Shown one piece after another: positions 35,108 to 46,389 of a stretch of 64,000 nucleotides of DNA. The stretch spans positions 2,428,860 through 2,492,859 of the forward strand of contig OU452199.1 of the NCBI GenBank assembly GCA_911728435.2, in the 5' to 3' direction. Both the position numbers and the translations under genes were made by a program. This DNA comes from Apoderus coryli (Eukaryota; Arthropoda; Insecta; Coleoptera; Attelabidae). How positions within the stretch are numbered: the first letter of the stretch is position 1; every line of letters starts with the position of its first letter. The notes beneath the pieces were generated by a model that had not been told where the DNA came from, searched no databases, and saw only the letters and a program-made list of their open reading frames with translations.

Positions 35108-36880
35108 CAGGGTGATTCATTATGGTTGCAACAAACGAAAACTGGAGATTGCTGAAAGTGATGTAAGCATTTTTTGCCATTGAACCCATGTCCGCAAATG
35201 CTTCGTTATCGAGATACAGGGTGTCCAAATTTAGTAGTCAAATTAACTTTCTTGTTCATTTCTCAAAAACTAGCTAACCGATTTCGACAAAATTTTACAT
35301 GCATTTGGGGATCGATAACCTAAAATAATCTGCATTATTTTGGCTTTCATTAACTGTTCATTGGCGTAGATATAGGGGGCATTTGGGTAAATTTTACACA
35401 TAAATTAATTAAAGACAGCTTTGACAAGCTTCATTATTTTAAATTATTACTTTTTTAAAAAGAGCCATTTATAAGCTACAAAAAAGTTAATTACGTTGAT
35501 GTTGTGATTTCTACCATTTTTATGGAAACCGATAAATTTCAAGATAATGGTAGATTTAAATCAAAATAACGTTTACCAGAAAACCAAATGAAAAATCAAA
35601 GTTGCCATGGAAAACGAATGCCGCAACAATAAAAAGAAACTTTGACAGCAACAAATTTAAATTAGTTAAAATTGTTTTATTATTTTGTAGTTGTTTTTAA
35701 TATTGCGAATGTTTTTTTCTAAATTAAAATGAGTTTTTCAATTGAAGAATATGTTTGTGTAATGCAAATGCAAGAGCAGCGGCCAGAGAATACCAAATTA
35801 GTTATTCTAATAGACGTCATCCATATCACAAAACATGGACGGCTACATTTCACAGGCTCAGAACGATAGGGAGCATTTTATCTAGAGTTAACAAACGACC
35901 GCATCGTCTAAATATTCAAACTGAAGAAAACATAGTGGATTTAGTTTTAGACGATCCGAAAATAAGCACTAGAAGAATACCAACTCAATTGGCATTACCT
36001 CGAACAACTGTTTGGAGACTATTAAATCGAGAAATGCTCTATCTCTATTATCATCAAGATGTCCAGGCCCTATATCCTGGATACCGTGAAAGGCGCCTAC
36101 TATTTTGTAATTGGGTTCTTGGTAAGCATCAAGAAGATGAAAGATTTTTAGAGAAAGTGCTCTGGTCAGATGAAGCAACTTTTACTAGAGATGGCATAAA
36201 TACAAACCATAATGAACATGTATAGTCTTTAAACAACCCTCGTGCTATTACGCAGTTTGAACAGTTGTTATTAATTTTCTTATTTTAATATCGAGTTTAG
36301 TTTTTTTATTGTTAAATTTTTAATTGTACTGATAGGCCTTAAAATTTGTTGTTAAGTAATGTGTTATTATTAAATCGTTTTTCACGGCAACTTTGATTTT
36401 TCATGTTGACTTCTGGTAGACGTTACTTTGATTTAAATCTACCATTAACTTGCAATTTATCGGTTTCCATAAAAATGGTAGAAACCACAACATCGACGTA
36501 ATTAACTTTTTTGTAGCTTATAAGTTGCTCTTTTTAAAAAAGTAATAATTTAAAATAATGAAGCTTGTCAAAGCTGTGTTCAACTAATTTATGTGTAAAA
36601 TTTATCCAAATTCCCCCTATATCTACGCCAATGAACAGTTAATGAAAGCCAAAATAATACAGAATATTTTAGGTTATCTGTCCTCAAATGCATGTAAAAT
36701 CTTGTCAAAACCGGTTAGCTAGTTTTTGAGAAATGAACAAAAAAGTTAATTTGACCATTATATTTGGACACTCTGTATCTCACGAAGCATTTGCGGACAT
36801 GGGTTTAATGGCAAAAAATACTGGAATTGTTTTCAGGAATCTCCAGTTTTCGTTTGTTGCAACCATAATGAATCACCCTG
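35108..36880 (+). mobile_element. Tc1/mariner-related DNA transposon with very long TIRs (1.77 kb)
   Basis: The ends CAGGGTGATTCATTATGG and its mirror are flanked by TA (35106-35107 and 36881-36882). Inverted repeats continue for about 500 bp on each side, to near 35610 and 36380. The centre holds a transposase remnant at 35730-36225. Start MSFSIEEYVCV, then a frameshift, then NRRHPYHKTWTATFHRL (HTH), TRRIPTQLALPRTTVWRLL (second HTH) and VLWSDEATFTRDGI with the first catalytic Asp. A TAG replaces the Trp after HNEHV, and the rest of the DDE domain is missing, so it needs an active relative to move. Confidence 0.88.
35730..36225 (+). pseudogene. Truncated DUF4817/Tc3-like transposase
   Basis: Two HTH regions and WSDEATFTRDG (first catalytic Asp) are readable. 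A frameshift follows the first eleven codons and a stop occurs at the expected Trp. The downstream catalytic Asp and Glu or Asp are absent. 150 codons are open from 35755. Confidence 0.75.
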
Positions 36881-36898
36881 TATAGAAAGAAAACTATA

Positions 36899-38185
36899 CC
36901 GGGTGTACAAATAAGAAAGGACGCCGGCTCTATCTCGAAAACTAATCATGTTACGGTTCTAGAATTTTTTTTGTTTTAGTACAATCGGACAAGGGAAATC
37001 GCTGGCAAATAGTTTTAGTTTCCTAAAATGTCTGCTAGAGGGCTTAAATCTAACTCTAAATTCAAAAACACTGTTTATTAAAAATATACTTACATTACGT
37101 AAGTGTTAAACTTAATGAGGATGATCTAAGTACAATTTTAAAACTTTTTCATATAAACCTTTTTTCCGTATCTTCTTAAATAAATGCCGGAGAATGTTTG
37201 TTTGTAAAAAGTTGTTGTAAAATGTTTGGAAGTATGAAAAACAGTATTGCTGCTTTTATTTATGTTTTTATATATGGCCGCTAGATGGAGATATTTAACA
37301 ATGTTTCCGATTTTGTCGATTTTCTTAAAAAAATCAAATGGAATGGTACTATTAGTGTTCACTAGATAGAAAGAACATAAAACAATAATGAAAAGACTGA
37401 AAACCGGAAGTCTCTATATTTTCCCTGTCCATACCAATCACTGAATATATATTTTGCTTAAATTTAACATTCAATGAATTTGAATGAATAGTGGGCTTTG
37501 ATGAAGAAATACTCATGTTATTATGGCAACGAGGTTAATGTCAATGTCAAATATAATTAATATGTAATAAGTTAACCCACAAGTCAGCATCCGAGAAATG
37601 GGTCAGAGTTTCACACGGAATAAGTCACAAAATAAATACATCCACAGATTAATTTGACAAATACATTAATTATATTTGATGTTGACATTAACTTCGTTGC
37701 CATAACAACATGATTGGTTTTTTATCACGGCCCACTATTAATTTTATAAAAATTTATTGAATGTGTGTCGGAAACATTGTTATATATCTCCATCTAGCGG
37801 CCATATATAAAAAATAAATAAAAGCAGCAATACTTTTGTTGATACTCCGATACATTACGTTTATACTGAGCCTAATTTTATTAAAATCGGACTATCCATA
37901 AGAAAGTTAGATAATTTTTTACAAAACAACATTCTCCGGCTGCTCCACCATTTATTCAAGAAGATACGGAAAAAACGTTTATATGAAAAAGTTTTAGAAT
38001 TGTACTTAGATCATCCTCATTAAGTTTAACACTTCTGTAATATAAGTATATTTTTAAGTAAACCGTGTTTTTCAATTTAGAGTTAGATTTACGCCCTCTA
38101 CCGGACATTTTAGGAAACTAAAACTATTTTCCAACTATTTCGATTGTCCGCTTTTACTAAAACAAAAAAATCCTAAAACACCCGG
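36899..38185. mobile_element. TA-flanked foldback element, 1.29 kb
   Basis: TA-CCGGGTGT at 36897-36906 and ACACCCGG-TA at 38178-38187. Arms match as reverse complements for several hundred bp (ATGGCCGCTAGATGGAGATAT versus ATATCTCCATCTAGCGGCCAT) and continue through inner blocks (GTTATTATGGCAACGAGG versus CTTCGTTGCCATAACAAC), so nearly the whole element folds on itself around 37600. No transposase ORF. It begins only 16 bp after the right TA of the previous transposon. Confidence 0.82.
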
Positions 38186-38744
38186 TACATTGGAAAATTT
38201 GGTAGGGTAACTATGTCAACGGGGGCAGATGAGGTAAAATAGTTACAAGTTATTGACACTTAATGAATTTATGCGTGATTTTTTGTCCTCACTGTATGTA
38301 GGTATCGTTGTGCGTTTGTGGATATGATTTTAACAATCAATAAATTCAGCTAAATAAGTAATAACATCATATACATCTAGCCTTGTAAATAGCAAATAAA
38401 TTGACTATTAAAAAAAGTCTAGAATGAACTTTCCATGAGTAGTTGCATGCATTTATGATGTGAAGAATTTATTAGATACCTTCCTACTTATTTATATAAA
38501 TAATGTAAATTTCAATTTAGCAAATTGCTCTCGTTTATAGAAATGTGAGAACTGTAATTGAATCGGTGAGTTCGAAAACTTTACATTTCAAAGTAAGATA
38601 GCAATTTTGTTTAAAATTTATTTCTTCATCGATGGAACTGAAAAGCCGTACTAGATACTTTAACATAGTACAGCTGATTGCTTGCTACTGGCGTTTACAT
38701 AATGTAATTGAGCTTTTTATATGAAATATGAAATTATATTAACT

Positions 38745-38788
38745 GAACCACGGATGATGGAGCCGGGTGTTCCGAAACATGTATGGTG
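38745..38788 (+). ncRNA. Degenerate hammerhead ribozyme motif
   Basis: CGGATGA (38751-38757) in place of CTGATGA, a weakened stem II, GAAAC (38774-38778), ATGTA, and helix I ACCA/TGGT. Upstream, GTTTACATAATGTAATTGAGC is also found (inverted) near the hammerheads in the large palindrome, so it is an older copy of the same repeat. Confidence 0.5.
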
Positions 38789-39019
38789 ATGATTGGCAGA
38801 TGTGTATTAAAGTTATTTCGTGGAGGTAGGACTTTTATTTTGTACAATTAAGAATCTACTCCACTTGGATATGGACTACCTACTTCTTCAAATAATATCT
38901 CTCGGTGACTTACAATTCTACGCTGATGATACTCATCTTTTACATTACTTTGTTAATTAAAATGTTCATTGGCTTCAGGTATTTCTAAATATGCTGCAAA
39001 GCTTATCTTAGAAATAAAT

Positions 39020-41035
39020 GTTTATTTATTTATTTAAGATACACTGCCCAGACAGATAAATAATCCAATTAAAGGGCACGAAAAATTACAGTAATTTCTT
39101 AATATCTAACACTAAATTTATATTCTGAGAAATATATTTTTTATACAAGACAAAGTTTGATCAAAAATATCAATTTGCTCGGACACAGAGTTACAAGTTT
39201 GGCACATAAAATATAAAGGGGAACGCAACAACAAATTAGTACGCGGGGCCGGAAAGTAAAATACGATTCCGTTATTACGTGTACGTAGATTTGGGACACA
39301 AAAAGGAATCTGGCTTAAAAACTCTGGACAGTCAAGATGTCCATTAATAATTTTAAAAATCAATACTAGAGCGGAATATTCTCTCCGAGTATTTAATGAT
39401 ACTAGATTAAAACGGTTTAGCAGAATATCATGAGGAAACCCAATGGATGGATAAACCCCATCAACCCGAAACCACAGCAACTTGGCAAAACGACGCTGGA
39501 TTCGTTCAATATTAGTTATATGTATGGCATACATAGGATTCCATATACTACAGATGCATATTCCAGTTTAGATCTGACAAATGCGTTGAAAAGAACAATG
39601 AGTGTTTGAGGTGTCACAAACTCTTTCGAATTGCGCACAATAAAACCCAGAGATCTATAGGATGCTGAAACTATAATATTGTAATGATTAGTAAAGCTCA
39701 GTTTACCATCAAACCAAACACCTAAATCTTTAAACTCATCACAGTTTGTTAATGGACTATTATTTATAGAATATGAAAATTTGACAGGGTTTATTTTCCG
39801 TGTAGGAAACACTAAAACATTTATCAATATTCAGATAAAGATTACACACACACACCACTCATATACAACATTTAAATTGTCCTGAAGATGAGAACAATCT
39901 TCAGTACTATTAATGACAGAATATACTTTGAAGTTGTCAGCATATAATAACGAACTATTTGTCAAGTCACCAGAAATATCATCGATAAAACACAGGTACA
40001 ACAATGGTCCATGGACAGAGCCCTGGGGAACACCAGATGACACTTTAAAATTTGCGGAACGAAATTCACGACTTTCCACATACTTAAATCTATCCTTCAG
40101 ATACGACTTCAAAAGCAGCAGTAAATTATAAGATAATCCATAACGACACAGTCTACGTGTAGAATACCATGATCAAGACTATCAAAGGCTTTAGAAAAAT
40201 CAGTGTAGATTACATCTACCTGACCCCCGTTATCAAGTCGCTCAGTTAAAAACTGTGTTAAAACCAATAAATTAGTTGACGTAGAACGACCGGCAAAAAA
40301 GCCATGTTGTACCGATGAAATCTGACGCCTAACATGTCTCACAATAATATCATGCAGCACAAATTCAAAAACTTTAGAAAAACACGACTGTATGGAAATT
40401 GGTCTATAATTTGAAATATCCTTTTTATCTCCCTTCTTATGAACCGGCGTTACTCTAGAAGATTTCCAATCAGAGGGGAAACTACACGATCGCAAAGAAA
40501 CATTGAAGATTGTACACAATGGTTTAGCAAACACAGTGGCACAATCCCTAATTACAAAAGATGTTATACCATCAGGACCCGATGTAAATTTATCTTTTAA
40601 CCTTCTCAAAGCTCCACAGACCTCCGTCTCAGTAATCACGCGATCCGGTAAATGAGACACATTTACAACATCAAACAATCCCTGATCAATATCAAATGCC
40701 TGAGATGCAACGTATGATGTGTTGACAAATTCCGCTAATTTTTTCACAAGTTCCTGCGGATCATCAATATTATTACCATTGTAAGTCATACTACCAGGCA
40801 ATCGCCCAGATTTGCTTCTGGAATTGATAAAAGACCAAAACTTGTTAGGATCACTACTCAATCTACGCTCAGCATCACGCAAGTACACCCTGTAAGAGGA
40901 ACTCACCTCAGTTTTTATATTGTGACGCAGAACAGGCAAGGTCAGCATCACTACAGTTGGCAAGACTAGAAAAGTCCAACTCAAGCAATCAGCTTTCTTA
41001 AAATTAAAAAATGGTTTACAACTATTTGTTCTCAT
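39020..41035 (-). mobile_element. Jockey-group retrotransposon, long copy with RT domain
   Basis: Minus-strand coding from 41035: a pre-RT linker (PNKFWSFINSRSKSGRLPG), then FTSGPDGITSFVIRDC, VTPVHKKGDKKDISNYRPIS, SVQHGFFAGRSTSTNLL and VIYTDFSKAFDSLDHGIL (to 40109). A frame change leads to SSGVPQGSVHGPLLYLCFIDD and YADN (39944-39933, in place of YADD), then DLGVWFDGKLSFTNHY, and a last frame to 39118. The tail is an AAATAAATAAATAAA run near 39020-39035 on the minus strand. Endonuclease and ORF1 are absent. Confidence 0.85.
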
Positions 41036-42417
41036 AGTGTTCCCTGCCTCATTGACTGATGTTAAGAAAGTTGGTCAGTAACGTTCTCGATCCCGACTAG
41101 CAAACACTGTTGAAACTATTTGGTATTTTATGTGAATAAATAAGTATATTAGTTTGTTTATTTTCGTGATTTTCATTTTCGTTTAACGTAAAACCAAGTT
41201 AAAAGTTTCCCATACATATAGATCGACCATCTCAAGCTACGGGGTCGTCAAACACATTATTAATAATTTTTCGTATCACATATTAATGACATTTCTTGCA
41301 AACGTTATCGTGTCATTTTTGAAGAAATATACGAGTATACTACCAAATCAAGTTAAAAAAAATATTTCTTCTGTTAGGCACAGAATATTCTATTGTCACC
41401 GAGAATATTTAATTAATTTATTTATAGTATAACCGACTGACATAATTTTTGAAATTATTCTTAGAAGTATAAATTTTATTTTAGGTATTAAGCCGTTGTA
41501 TAATCTTAAAATTACATATTTGTAGATTACAATCCGTTATTTATTTAGTGATAATACGTTACATTTTTATCAACATGTCAAGGTGTGTTTGGCATGTAAA
41601 TCACGATATTTGTATTCAATATTATCTGTTACAAGATATATTGTTATTGCAGCAAACTTATTTCTGATCAATTGCATCAAGATTTAACGTCCTATTTAAC
41701 TCACGATGGAAAGTAGTTTCAGTATTTCAGGTTCATTCAAATACTAAAATTACAACTCCACTTAAGAATGGACAAATGTTTCGAAAGGAGTTTCATTTTT
41801 TAACAAAACCAACTAATATTTACGACAAATAAACATTTTCTAACAAATGCGGCAAAAGATATCACTATTAATACACAGGGTGTTAGTAAAATAGTGCGAC
41901 AAACTTTAGTGGGTGATTCTACATGGAAAAATAATGGCAGGTTACTATATAAACGTATGTCGTCAAATTCTTCGTTTTCTGAGATACGGGGTGTTAAAGT
42001 TTTTCTTAAAAACTGATCTCAATATTTTTAAAGAAAAAAATGGTACGCCACTGGAATTTTTCAAATAAAAAATCATTTTTCAATTCCTCGTTTAATTTGT
42101 GATGAAAAATCTCTCCGCTAATGCTCCGTTTCCGAGCCACATAGTGAGTTAAAGTTTTTCTTAAAACTGATGATTTATTTATTGCTCTGAAACCGGTCGA
42201 GATATGCAAATGAAATTTGGAGGGTTTTAAGAGGTACTTATAGCGCACTTTTTGATATGCAATCAAGAATTTTATGTTCATGATTGAAGCACATAGGGGA
42301 ATTATCTCAATAAATTGTCAGTATCTGTATCTACGATAACTCAAGAACCACTTAACATATTTTAACCAAATTTGCTACAAAAATACTGCACGATATATTT
42401 ACGTTTTAGGAAATATA
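41036..42417. other. AT-rich repeat-derived stretch without recognised genes
   Basis: Contains ACAGGGTGTTAGTAAAATAG (about 41875) and GAGATACGGGGTGTTAAAG (about 41980), motifs often seen at insect MITE ends, but no matching terminal pair was found. Confidence 0.35.
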
Positions 42418-42900
42418 CAATATGTCCATGGATAGGGTTTGGAAGAGGAAAGACTTTTTTATTTGGCGATTAAGAAGAAAAAGTCATTCTTTACAAAAAA
42501 AACGTCTGCTTGTATCGAAACTACAATTTCAAATGCCAAATTTACGATTACCCTACAAAGTATATCCAAAATAACACTTTTAATGATTTTGATTTTTCTG
42601 TTTTTTTTAAATTTTATGAAAATATTTTCAAAACCGTGATTTATTACACCAATTGTGCAAAAAACACTAATAAACTTTTTTCTCAAAGTGGTTAATTTTA
42701 TAGCTACTATTAAAATAATAACATTTAAAAAAAAAAACAAGGAAATCAAAATCATTAAAAATGTTATTTTTGATATACCCTGTATCGTAATCGTAAATTT
42801 CGTACTCGAAATTGTAGTTTTGACACAAGCAGACGTTTTTATAAAGAATGACTTTTTCTTCTAAACCTACAAATAAAAAAGTTTTTGCTCTTCCAAACTC
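42418..42900. mobile_element. Palindromic MITE (family A), copy 1
   Basis: Arms of about 170 bp mirror each other (AGACTTTTTTATTTG, AAGAAAAAGTCATTCTTTA, CGTCTGCTTGT, then inverted CAAGCAGACG, TAAAGAATGACTTTTTCTT, AAATAAAAAAGTTTTTGCTC) around a centre of about 120 bp (CACCAATTGTGCAAAAAACAC). The left end reads TA-CAATATGTCCATGGATAGGG. Both arms contain a TACAGGGTATATC-like block. No protein. Confidence 0.75.
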
Positions 42901-42938
42901 ACAAGAAAAACAAGGCTATAATTAAGGCAAGGGTCCCT

Positions 42939-43316
42939 CCCTACAATTTCAAATGCCAAATTTACGATTATCCTACAGGGTATATCAAAAATAACATTTT
43001 TAATGATTTTGATTTTTTTGTTAATTTTATGAAAATATTTTCAAAACCGTGATTTATTACACCAATTATGCAAAAAACACTAATAAACTTTTTTCTCAAA
43101 ATGGTTAATTTCATAGCTACTATTAAAATAATAAAATTAAAAAAAAAACAAGGAAATCAAAATCATTAAAAATGTTATTTTTGGTATACTCTGTATAGTC
43201 ATCGTAAATTTCGTACTCGAGATTGTAGTTTTGACACAAGCAGACGGTTTTATAAAGAATGACTTTTTCTTCTAAATCTACAAATAAAAAAGTTTTTGCT
43301 CTTCCAAACTCTATCC
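42939..43316. mobile_element. Palindromic MITE (family A), copy 2, left-truncated
   Basis: Same order as copy 1 but begins inside the left arm at CTACAATTTCAAATGCC. It is joined to copy 1 by a 38-bp linker holding TATAATTAAGGCAAGGGTCCC. The right arm is complete to CCAAACTCTATCCGTGG. Confidence 0.75.
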
Positions 43317-43502
43317 GTGGTCACATTGGATAGAGTTTGGAAGAAGAAAAACTTTTTTATTTGTAGATTAAGAAGAAAAAGTCATTCTTTATAAAAACGT
43401 CTGCTTGTGTCAAAACTACAAATTCAAATACCAAATTCACGATTACTATACAGGGTATATCAAAAATAATACTCAGTGACATCCCCCAAATTGTTTAATT
43501 AA

Positions 43503-43550
43503 AATTATAGACATGTTTCGACCTTAGCTAAGGTCATCATCAGTATAACT
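43503..43550 (-). ncRNA. Hammerhead ribozyme candidate
   Basis: On the minus strand: CTGATGA (43543-43537), stem II GACCTTAGCTAAGGTC, GAAAC (43519-43515), ATGTC with the cleavage triplet GTC at 43512-43510. Helix I pairs TTATA before the core with TATAA after the cleavage site. Helix III is the short self-complementary ACATGT. All conserved core positions are present. Confidence 0.75.
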
Positions 43551-43784
43551 AGAATATATAAAAAGGAAGAATATAAGAATTCATCTTACTGCAACACAAG
43601 AACTTTTTACCTTAGTGGAAAGGAATACACAACAAAATTATGAACATTATTTAAAATTGATACGTTACGTAGTAGTTAGGCATAGCAAAAATTTTTCTTT
43701 TTCTTTTATTCATCGGTCAAGTATAAAATTTTTAATATTATAACCACTCAATAATCTTCCTTACAACCATATGAATTGTTAAAA

Positions 43785-44055
43785 ATGAGGGAATGTCAAG
43801 CACAAATTTCATTTGTCATTCATAATCAATTATAATTTTTATTTATAAGTTAGTAAGCTGAGTGTGAAATAGAGTTACATGTTGTATCCTCATTGCTTAA
43901 TAAGTCGGCTTGGTGAAGTGAGTTAGATCATAGATTATTAAGCAATGTGGATACAACATGTAACTCTATTTCACACTCAGCTCCCTAACTTATAAATAAA
44001 AATTATAATTGATTATGAATGACAAATGAAATTTGTACTTGACATTCCCTCAAAA
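43785..44055. repeat. Foldback unit next to the hammerhead
   Basis: Arms of about 115 bp (GAGGGAATGTCAAGCAC through CATTGCTTAATAA, and their mirror ending TTGACATTCCCTC) surround a loop of roughly 30-40 bp near 43920. Non-coding. With the hammerhead at 43.5 kb it forms the DNA inserted into MITE copy 3. Confidence 0.8.
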
Positions 44056-44109
44056 AGTTTATTAGTGTTTTTGCACAATTGGTGCAGGGTGCGGGTTTGA
44101 AAATATTTT

Positions 44110-44203
44110 AATAATAATAATAATAAATGGCTTTATTGGCATAAATTACATACATTCAAAAATGGAAGAACAAATAAACTAAGAAAAGTTAGCTGCCAAA
44201 AGG
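44110..44203 (-). mobile_element. Retrotransposon 3' tail fragment
   Basis: (AATAAT)n at 44110-44125 followed by AAATGGCTTTATTGGCATAAAT, the reverse complement of a poly(A)-signal-like 3' UTR ending in (TTA)n. No coding remains. Confidence 0.55.
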
Positions 44204-44394
44204 CAATTAAAAAAAAACAAAAAAATCAAAATCATTAAAAATGTTATTTGTGATATACCCTGTATAGTCATCGTAAATTTCGTACTCGAAATTGTAGTTT
44301 TGACACAAGCAAACGTTTTTATAAAGAATGACTTTTTCTTCTAAATCTACAAATAAAAAAGTTTTTGCTCTTCCAAACTCTATTTGTGAACGCA

Positions 44395-44854
44395 TTGGAT
44401 AGAGTTTGGAAGAAGAACAACTTTTTTATTTGTAGATTTAGAAGAAAAAGTCATTGTTTATAAAAACGTCTGTTTGTGTCAAAACTACAAATTCAAATAC
44501 CAAATTTACGATTACTATACAGGGTATATCAAAAATAATATTTTTAATGATTTTGATTTTCTTGTTTTTTTAATTTTATTATTTTAATAGTAGCTATGAA
44601 ATTAACCACTTTGAGAAAAAAGTTTATTAGTGTTTTTTGCACAATTGGTGTAATAAATCACGGTTTTGAAAATATTTTCATAAAATTAAAAAAAAATCAA
44701 AAAATCAAAATCATTAAAAATGTGTAATCGTAAATTTGGTATTTGAAATTGTAGTTTCGACACAAGCAGACGTTTTTATAAAGAATGACTTTTTCTTCTA
44801 AATCGACAAATAAAAAAGATTTTCCTTTTCCAAACTCTAGCCGTGGACACATTG
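44395..44854. mobile_element. Palindromic MITE (family A), copy 4
   Basis: Complete-looking copy from GGATAGAGTTTGGAAG to CCAAACTCTAGCCGTGG, ending ACACATTG followed by TA at 44855-44856. Arms and centre match copy 1. Confidence 0.75.
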
Positions 44855-44856
44855 TA

Positions 44857-46389
44857 GAGCGTAGGCAGGGGGTTTAAAAAAAGTGCAAAACTAAAAAAAA
44901 TCATATTTCTTAAAATTATTGGAAATATTGAATATTTTTTCATTCGTTTAATAGAGTATAACCTTACAGATTAACCATCAAAAATTAGATCACATTAGCG
45001 GTCGAAAAGAAAAGAAAAAGGGGTTAAAAACTTAAAACACATTTCCTAAACATAGCAGACTAGTTATTTATAATTTTGATAGAATATGACCTATGAAATG
45101 TATCATAAAAACGTGCTTACAGAGGCGTTCGTAAATAGTGAAAAAGGTGTCAAAATAAAACAAAAGCGATATCTGTGTACAATAAAAATTGAAACAAAAT
45201 TATTTGGAAATATACGAGAAAGGTAAATGACAAAAAGGTCACAGAAATATTTGTTTTACACTTAAACATGGAGAGCTTGCCTCGAGGACAAAAGTTTATT
45301 TTACGCAAAATCACCCCCTGAAGTTTCTTGCACTTATTAACTACCACCCTCCATATTTTCCTTCATTCATCGTCACTGAATTCAGACACTGAACTTACAT
45401 GATGCGATCTGCTAATAATTTAGTCCCTTTGGGTTTTCCTCTTTCAATTAATTAACTTCAAAACTAACTTACCAAAGTATCTTGTGCATCCAAACAAATA
45501 GGTGTAGATATTCCGCGTGGTTTGTTTATTTTGTCATATTTTAACACAATGATGGTATATTTAAAGGCACTTTCACTTTACTATTTGTTTGCAAAATATC
45601 TAATTATAGAAGTTCACACTCAATACTGTCGCTTCATCGTTCCCGAAAAAATTAAGTGGAATAGGTATCTGTACCTCTGCGTTTTATCAATTCTTATCAA
45701 TTGTTGGTATTAGATGGTGTGCGTGATGAATTAGTCGTTATTTAATGAAAAAAGTCATGACTCATTGATGATAATTTTTAGAATTATTGTTTTACTAGCG
45801 AAAATTATAATTATCGCACTAGTATCATTTGGAAATCATTTTCCCACGTGTTTTGGTCCCTTGCTAATCTATCGAACGAAAATAGTATCATGTTGAATTG
45901 AACAGAACTAGTACTCAAATGTGCTGATACCAAAATTACCTCTACCTTCTCGTTTATGAAATGTTCGGTAAGATTTGCTGAATGGGAAAATGTTTCAATT
46001 ACGTGAATTATTTTGATTTTGCACAGGTATAAATCGTTATTTAATAAAAGCTTAGATATATCCAAAAAATAGTATATTGTGCACTACAAATAAAATTTGT
46101 GGCAAATTACCAGGTAATATTACTTTGAATTGAATTTGGAAAATATTGGTATATCTATTACCGAATATGGTCTATTCAAATATCATAATACCAACCGCTT
46201 AGAACTTCCGGTTATAACTTTGTTATTTTAAATGGAACACCCTATATATTAGACATTTTTGGATTCCACATAAGATTCTAGATACTTATATGTTTCATGT
46301 ATCATGTCCTATACCTAAATCCAGCCGTTTTTGACGTATATCAAGATTTATGTCAAAACTGACATTTTAGGGCTCAATAATATTCACAT
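44857..46389. other. AT-rich stretch without recognised features
   Basis: No coding homology, terminal repeats or RNA signals that I can support. Short ORFs here look random. Confidence 0.35.

Larger units (their letters stand above)
43328..44393. mobile_element. Palindromic MITE (family A), copy 3, split by two insertions
   Basis: The left arm runs 43328-43472 and stops at ATATCAAAAATAAT. The remainder resumes at about 44050 (AAAAAGTTTATTAGTG) and, after a second interruption at 44110-44203, ends near 44393. The intervening DNA is a hammerhead-bearing foldback unit and a retrotransposon tail. Confidence 0.7.

Noticed and set aside
42439..42864. Overlapping Lys/Ile/Phe-rich ORFs as small membrane proteins
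   Set aside because: They are translations of the family-A palindromic MITE arms and centre, repeated in every copy.
45522..46065. Short ORFs in the 45-46 kb stretch
   Set aside because: Random-looking AT-rich frames without motifs, splice structure or homology.
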